In this document: piece after piece, positions 60,142 through 64,000 of the stretch
Position numbering within the stretch: the stretch's first letter is position 1
Layout: the number at the start of each line of letters is the position of its first letter
Source of the DNA: Ursus arctos
Lineage: Eukaryota; Chordata; Mammalia; Carnivora; Ursidae
Direction of reading: 5' to 3'
DNA length: 64,000 nt
Assembly: GCF_023065955.2 (NCBI RefSeq)
Contig: NW_026622985.1
Location: forward strand, 3,680,001-3,744,000
The notes under the pieces: generated by a model
The model's database searches: none
What the model saw: only the letters and a program-made list of their open reading frames with translations
Told to the model about the DNA's origin: nothing
Made by a program: the position numbers and the translations under genes

Positions 60142-60949
60142 CTCTTTAGCATTTCCTAAAGATGGCAGAAATATCACTGGACCAATACAGGGATTTTGTC
60201 CTTTCTCCTTTTCAGGTCACCAAAAACATGGCTGTCTCCCTTGGGATGAGCCTGCATCAAGCCTTGGTACACCTGCCCCACTTACACAGGACATTCCTTA
60301 CAAACCCAAAGCTTAGGAACATGGTGCTGTAAATTCAAGTATCTACATCAAAAGAGATCCTCTAATTTGAGCACTATGAATGAATCCAGCTCTTCAGGGT
60401 CCAAGAAGAAAGCCTTTCTTCTTGAAACTGGGCCACAATTATTGCTTTGTTCTTTTGCCATTCAGGAGACCTCCTTGCTGGGAGTGCGGTTCCTTCCAGC
60501 AGCAGCTTCAGGCTGGCATATTTCCTTCATGCCTCAGGATAGATGAAGCTCCCCTAGCACTGCCCACAGTAAGCTGTACTGTCCCAAGCACAACAGCATT
60601 TAGAAACTGCATGTGCACCCCAGTGCCTTTGATGGATCATCATGGATTCTCTTTGGGCCTATATTTCTGTTGTCAAACACACACTGGAATGAAAACTAAG
60701 AGCAATTTGCCAGTAGAGGCTTGGGAGACAATATGCAATGAAAGAGAAGTTACTTTTGCTGTTTGTTCATTCTTATAATTTCAATTTCCCTGGGCTATTT
60801 ACAGGAAACTACAAGTCCTGTGAACATATGCCCAATTAAGAGAAAACCCCACCAAGGGATGCCTGCTTCCCCACATAATATCATTTCTCCTAGTGCTTTT
60901 TGCTTAAAGGACTGACATTAAAACTGACTGCTCGGGTCGAAATGGAAAA
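60142..60949. other. Unassigned, less AT-rich DNA with a 132-codon frame
   Basis: The plus-strand frame 60380-60778 (MNPALQGPRRK...) is long for this composition, but it has no signal peptide, no membrane segment of note and no known domain. There are no splice signals or polyadenylation site in an obvious place. It is probably a chance frame or a decayed element. Confidence 0.35.
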
Positions 60950-61130
60950 AATGGGGGAATGGGGTCAAAAGGTACCAAGTTCCAGTTATAAAATAAAAAA
61001 GTCATGGGATACAATGCACAGCATGGTGACTATAGTTAATAATAGTGTATTGCATATTTGAGAGTTGCTAAGAGAGGAGATCTTAAAGGTTCTTATCACA
61101 AGAAGAAATTGTAACTATGTGAAAAAGAAA
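60950..61130 (+). mobile_element. Old L1 3'UTR fragment, plus strand
   Basis: GGTACCAAGTTCCAGTTATA, CAGCATGGTGACTATAGTTA, TAATAGTGTATTGCATATTT, GTTGCTAAGAGAGGAGATCT: a well-known sense segment of old L1 3'UTRs. Confidence 0.8.
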
Positions 61131-61753
61131 ATGGACTCCAGTAAGGAAGAGAAGGGCTCTTTGACAAAATTCATAATGGTGCTACAGTAGCAATCCCACT
61201 CCACTCTTGATGGACTTCCTTTAAGGACTGTGCTCCTATCTCAATGTTGAGTTCACCCTGGGTCTGACCCCAATGTTGTTCCCATTGTCACTAGAACAGG
61301 ACATCTATATTGTTATGTTAAACTGTACAGGATCTCTATGATGGCATACAAAAGGAGAAATCCCAGAGTTTTAATTTAAAAACAAAGAGAGACAGAAAGA
61401 GACAGAGAGAGAGAACATTTCTCACCACCTGTTGTCCAGGAGCGCTCTTGAGCAATGACTGATTCCACCTCCTGCTGCACTGCCTCAAAGTGCGGACTCC
61501 AAGATAAACATGGCAAGGGGTAATGTCATACAGAGAACTCATATTCATTCTTCTATGCTTCTGTCGGGATGTAACATGTGGTGCTTTTGCTTAAAGTCGA
61601 TTAAACTGAACCATTCATTCACTTACCCAACTGAAAAGGGATTTAGAAATTTAGAAATGAGGAAGAGCAAGTGTATGTTTAGTGATTAGTAACTGTCTTT
61701 TTCTTTCAGGTTTCCCTTTTAATCACTACTTCCCAAACAGCATGCATGAAACC
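61131..61753. other. Unassigned DNA
   Basis: No repeat family or exon recognised. A GA-rich stretch near 61382-61412 is the only low-complexity part. Confidence 0.4.
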
Positions 61754-62223
61754 TGTGTTAGTTTTCTATTGGTGTGTTAGAAACTGCCCCAAACCTAGCA
61801 GCTTAAAACAACAAACATTTGTTATCTCACACAGTATCTGAAGGCCCAGAATCTGGAAGGAGTTTTTCTGGTGGTTCTGGTTCAAAATCTCTGATGGGAT
61901 TGCCATCTGAATACTTGACAACATAGATGTTGGCTGGACGTCTCTGGTCCTCACCACATGGACCTCTCACAGGGCTGTGTAACTGTCATGACACAAGCAG
62001 TAGCTTCCCCCTAGAGAAAGTGACTGGACTAAGGGAGAGCAAGTAGGAAGACACAATGCCTCCTATGACTATGTCTTAAAAGAGACGTAACATCACCTCC
62101 CTCAAATTCTACTCAGTAGAGGCAAATGATGGACTCTAGCCAACACTCAAGAGGAAGTGAATTAAGCGCCATCTTTTGAGGGCAGAGTCTTAAAAAATTT
62201 GTAGGCATTTATACAAACCATCA
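61754..62223 (-). mobile_element. Old MaLR/MLT1-like LTR
   Basis: Starts TGTGTTAGTTTTCTATTGG, with CTGCCCCAAACCTAGCAGC, TTGTTATCTCACACAGTAT, CATCACCTCCCTCAAATTCT, AACACTCAAGAGGAAGTGAA and a right end like ACAAACCATCA. This is typical of the reverse complement of old MaLR-class LTRs. No clean 5-bp duplication was found. Confidence 0.6.
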
Positions 62224-62716
62224 GAAAACTGCTTCCAGAGGAAGACAGTAGAAAGTCCAATACAATCATTACTGTCCTCCTCAAAGCTCATGAACTTTAG
62301 GTGATATGAAGGCAACTCCATCAAGTTAAATATAGCAGCTCTTGATCCAGAGAATCCAATAACAAAAAGGCAAGTTTTACTCACCATCCCCCACTCCAGC
62401 CACATAAAATGACCAACAGTAGAAAAATGGGAGACTGTGGGAATTCTGAAATTCTCCTGGAAAACCATGTGAGAGTCATTTACCTGGAGGGTGATGATGT
62501 TGCTTAATCCTGCCATGTTTCTCTTCCTTTAGGGATCACTTATCTTCTGTTCTCTGTGGCCTCTTGTTCCACTTTTGGGTAGTCCTTTCTTTTTGGTCAT
62601 CTTCCTCATTCACATTTGAGAAGGGTATAAATGTATTTACCTTCATTGAAGACTTTGAAACTTTCTCAACACATTTTCTGATTATAGACTGTAGATTCAG
62701 GGCTCAGAAAGTGACA
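62224..62716. other. Unassigned DNA adjoining the LTR
   Basis: A minus-strand 108-codon frame (62190-62516) overlaps the LTR edge. In the LTR's orientation this would be internal-region territory, so decayed MaLR interior is possible. No viral protein motif is seen. Confidence 0.35.
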
Positions 62717-62720
62717 GGGT

Positions 62721-62746
62721 ATTTTTTGTTTAATTTTTATTTGTAT

Positions 62747-62778
<32 letters not shown>

Positions 62779-64000
62779 TGTATATTCAAGTTAATGTAGT
62801 ATCAGTTTCATGAGTAGAATTTAGTGATTCATCACTTATGTATAACACTCAGTGGTCATCACAAGTGCCTCTTTAATGCCCATCACCCAATTACCCTATT
62901 GCCCCAACAACCTCCCCTCCAGTAACCTTCAGTTTGTTCTCTATAGTTAAGAGTCAGTCTCTTATGGTTCGCCTCCCTCTCTGCTTTTATATTATTTTAT
63001 TTTTTCTTCCCTTTCCCTATGTTCATCTGTTTTGTTTCTTAAATTCCACGTATGAGGGAAATCATATGATATTTGTCTTTCTGACTGACTTATTTCACTT
63101 AGCATAATACACTGTAGTTCCATCCACATTGTTGCAAATGGCAAGATTTCATTGCCACATCTTCTTTATCCATTCATCAGTTGATGGACTTTTGAAGTCT
63201 TTCCATTATTTGGCTATTGTTGATAATGCTGCTATAAATATCAGGGTGCATGTACCCCCTCTGATGTGGAGCATTTTCTCATGTGTCTGTTGGTCATTTG
63301 TATGTCTTCTTTGGAGAAATGTCTGTTCATGTCTTCTGCCCATTTCTTAACTGAATTATTTATTTTTTGGGTGTTGATTTTGATGAGTTCTTTATGGATT
63401 CTGGATACTAGCCCTTTATCTGATATGTCATTTGCAAATATCTTCCCCCATTCCATTGTTTGCCTTTTAGTTTTGTTGATCGTTTCCTTCACTGTGTAGA
63501 AGCTTTTTATCTTGATGAGGTCCCAATAATTCATTTGTGCTTTTGTTTCCCTTGCCTCCAGGGATGTGTCAAGGAAGAAGTTGCTATGGCCAAGGTCAAA
63601 AAAATTTCTGGCTGTGTTCTTCTCTAGCATTTCGATGGTTTCCTGTCTTACATTTAGGTCTTTTATCCATTTTGAATTTACTTTTGTGTATGGTGTAAGA
63701 ATATGGTCCAGTTTCATTTTTCTGCACGTCACTGTCCAGTTTTCCCAACACCATTTATTGAAAAGACTGTATTTTGTTCATTGGAAATTCTTTCCTCCTT
63801 TGTTGAAGATCGGGTGACCATAATATCATGGGTTCATTGCTGGGTTCTCTATTCTGTTCTATTGATCTATGTGTCTGTTTTTGTTCCAGTGCCATACTGT
63901 CTTGATGATTACAGCTTTTTAATACTGCTTGAAGTCTGGGATTGTGATGCCTACTTTGTTTTTCTATTTTAACATTACTTTGGATATTTGGGGTCTTTTC
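62721..64000 (-). mobile_element. Carnivore L1, minus strand, running off the window
   Basis: 3' end at left: AT-rich tail, AGTATCAGTTTCATGAGTAG, CACTCAGTGGTCATCACAAG. Two small deletions follow, one lacking the ATTCCATTGTATAT phrase and one joining GCATGTACCCCCTC to GATGTGGAGCATTTTC. A minus-strand frame of 163 codons (63241-63732) then reads clear ORF2p C-terminal sequence, including [19 protein letters not shown] and [18 protein letters not shown]. Upstream ORF2 continues beyond 64000, so total length is unknown. It is the best-preserved L1 coding stretch here but not intact. Confidence 0.94.
62745..62777 (+). repeat. (TTTA)n at the L1 3' end
   Basis: About eight TTTA units, the reverse complement of an A-rich L1 tail. 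Confidence 0.95.

Noticed and set aside
1..64000. tRNA genes from tRNA-like heads of SINEs
   Set aside because: The tRNA resemblance belongs to can-SINE and MIR copies; none folds as a stand-alone tRNA with a proper acceptor stem by inspection.
1..64000. CRISPR arrays, bacterial operons, phage or plasmid features
   Set aside because: Repeat content, intronless non-coding character and carnivoran SINEs show this is mammalian nuclear DNA. The tandem repeats seen are microsatellites without spacer structure.

Overview
This window is mammalian nuclear DNA, almost certainly from a carnivoran and probably a bear-like (ursid/arctoid) species. The main evidence is about fifteen copies of the tRNA-derived Carnivora SINE (can-SINE/SINEC). 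Several of them are nearly uniform and have intact poly(A) tails and perfect target-site duplications. Many L1 fragments also carry the carnivore-type 3' end. The species is an inference from repeat sequence, not something proven here.

I see no intact protein-coding gene, RNA gene, CRISPR array or prokaryotic-type operon. Every long open frame I checked is a transposon remnant, a microsatellite artefact or an isolated frame without codon or motif support. The one gene-derived relic is a frameshifted C2H2 zinc-finger pseudogene on the minus strand near 41.24-41.76 kb. Two short segments have splice-like boundaries (2272-2449, and a possible terminal exon at 34858-34959), but neither can be called a gene from sequence alone.

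Layout. 0-9.7 kb: mostly unassigned AT-rich DNA with SINEs, two MIRs, a hAT-Charlie end and an old L1 remnant. 9.8-13 kb: 5' part of an old L1 on the plus strand. 15-22 kb: stacked minus-strand L1s with a nested SINE, an AT-rich minisatellite, a compound CT/CA microsatellite and a tiny plus-strand L1 tail. 22-23 kb: a 73-bp near-perfect inverted repeat, one arm split by a young SINE. 25-29 kb: an LTR remnant, an L1 3' end and L2 fragments. 29.5-31.15 kb: a two-LTR MaLR (MLT1-like) element with an exact 5-bp target duplication. 34 kb: a 5'-truncated carnivore L1. 37-38 kb: L2 with a nested SINE. 38.9-41 kb: old L1 pieces, one invaded by a younger L1. 41.2-42.8 kb: zinc-finger pseudogene, MLT2 LTR and a young SINE. 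43.7-49.5 kb: old and young L1 fragments with SINEs. 49.5-56 kb: dense SINEs, two with long polypurine tails, plus MIRs. 56-57.5 kb: unassigned DNA without obvious repeats. 57.9-59.5 kb and 62.7-64 kb: carnivore L1s on the minus strand, the last running off the window.

The region reads as a gene-poor intergenic or long-intron segment whose visible history is layered retrotransposition. No new functional system is evident. The most unusual structure is the inverted repeat at 22.0-22.9 kb.
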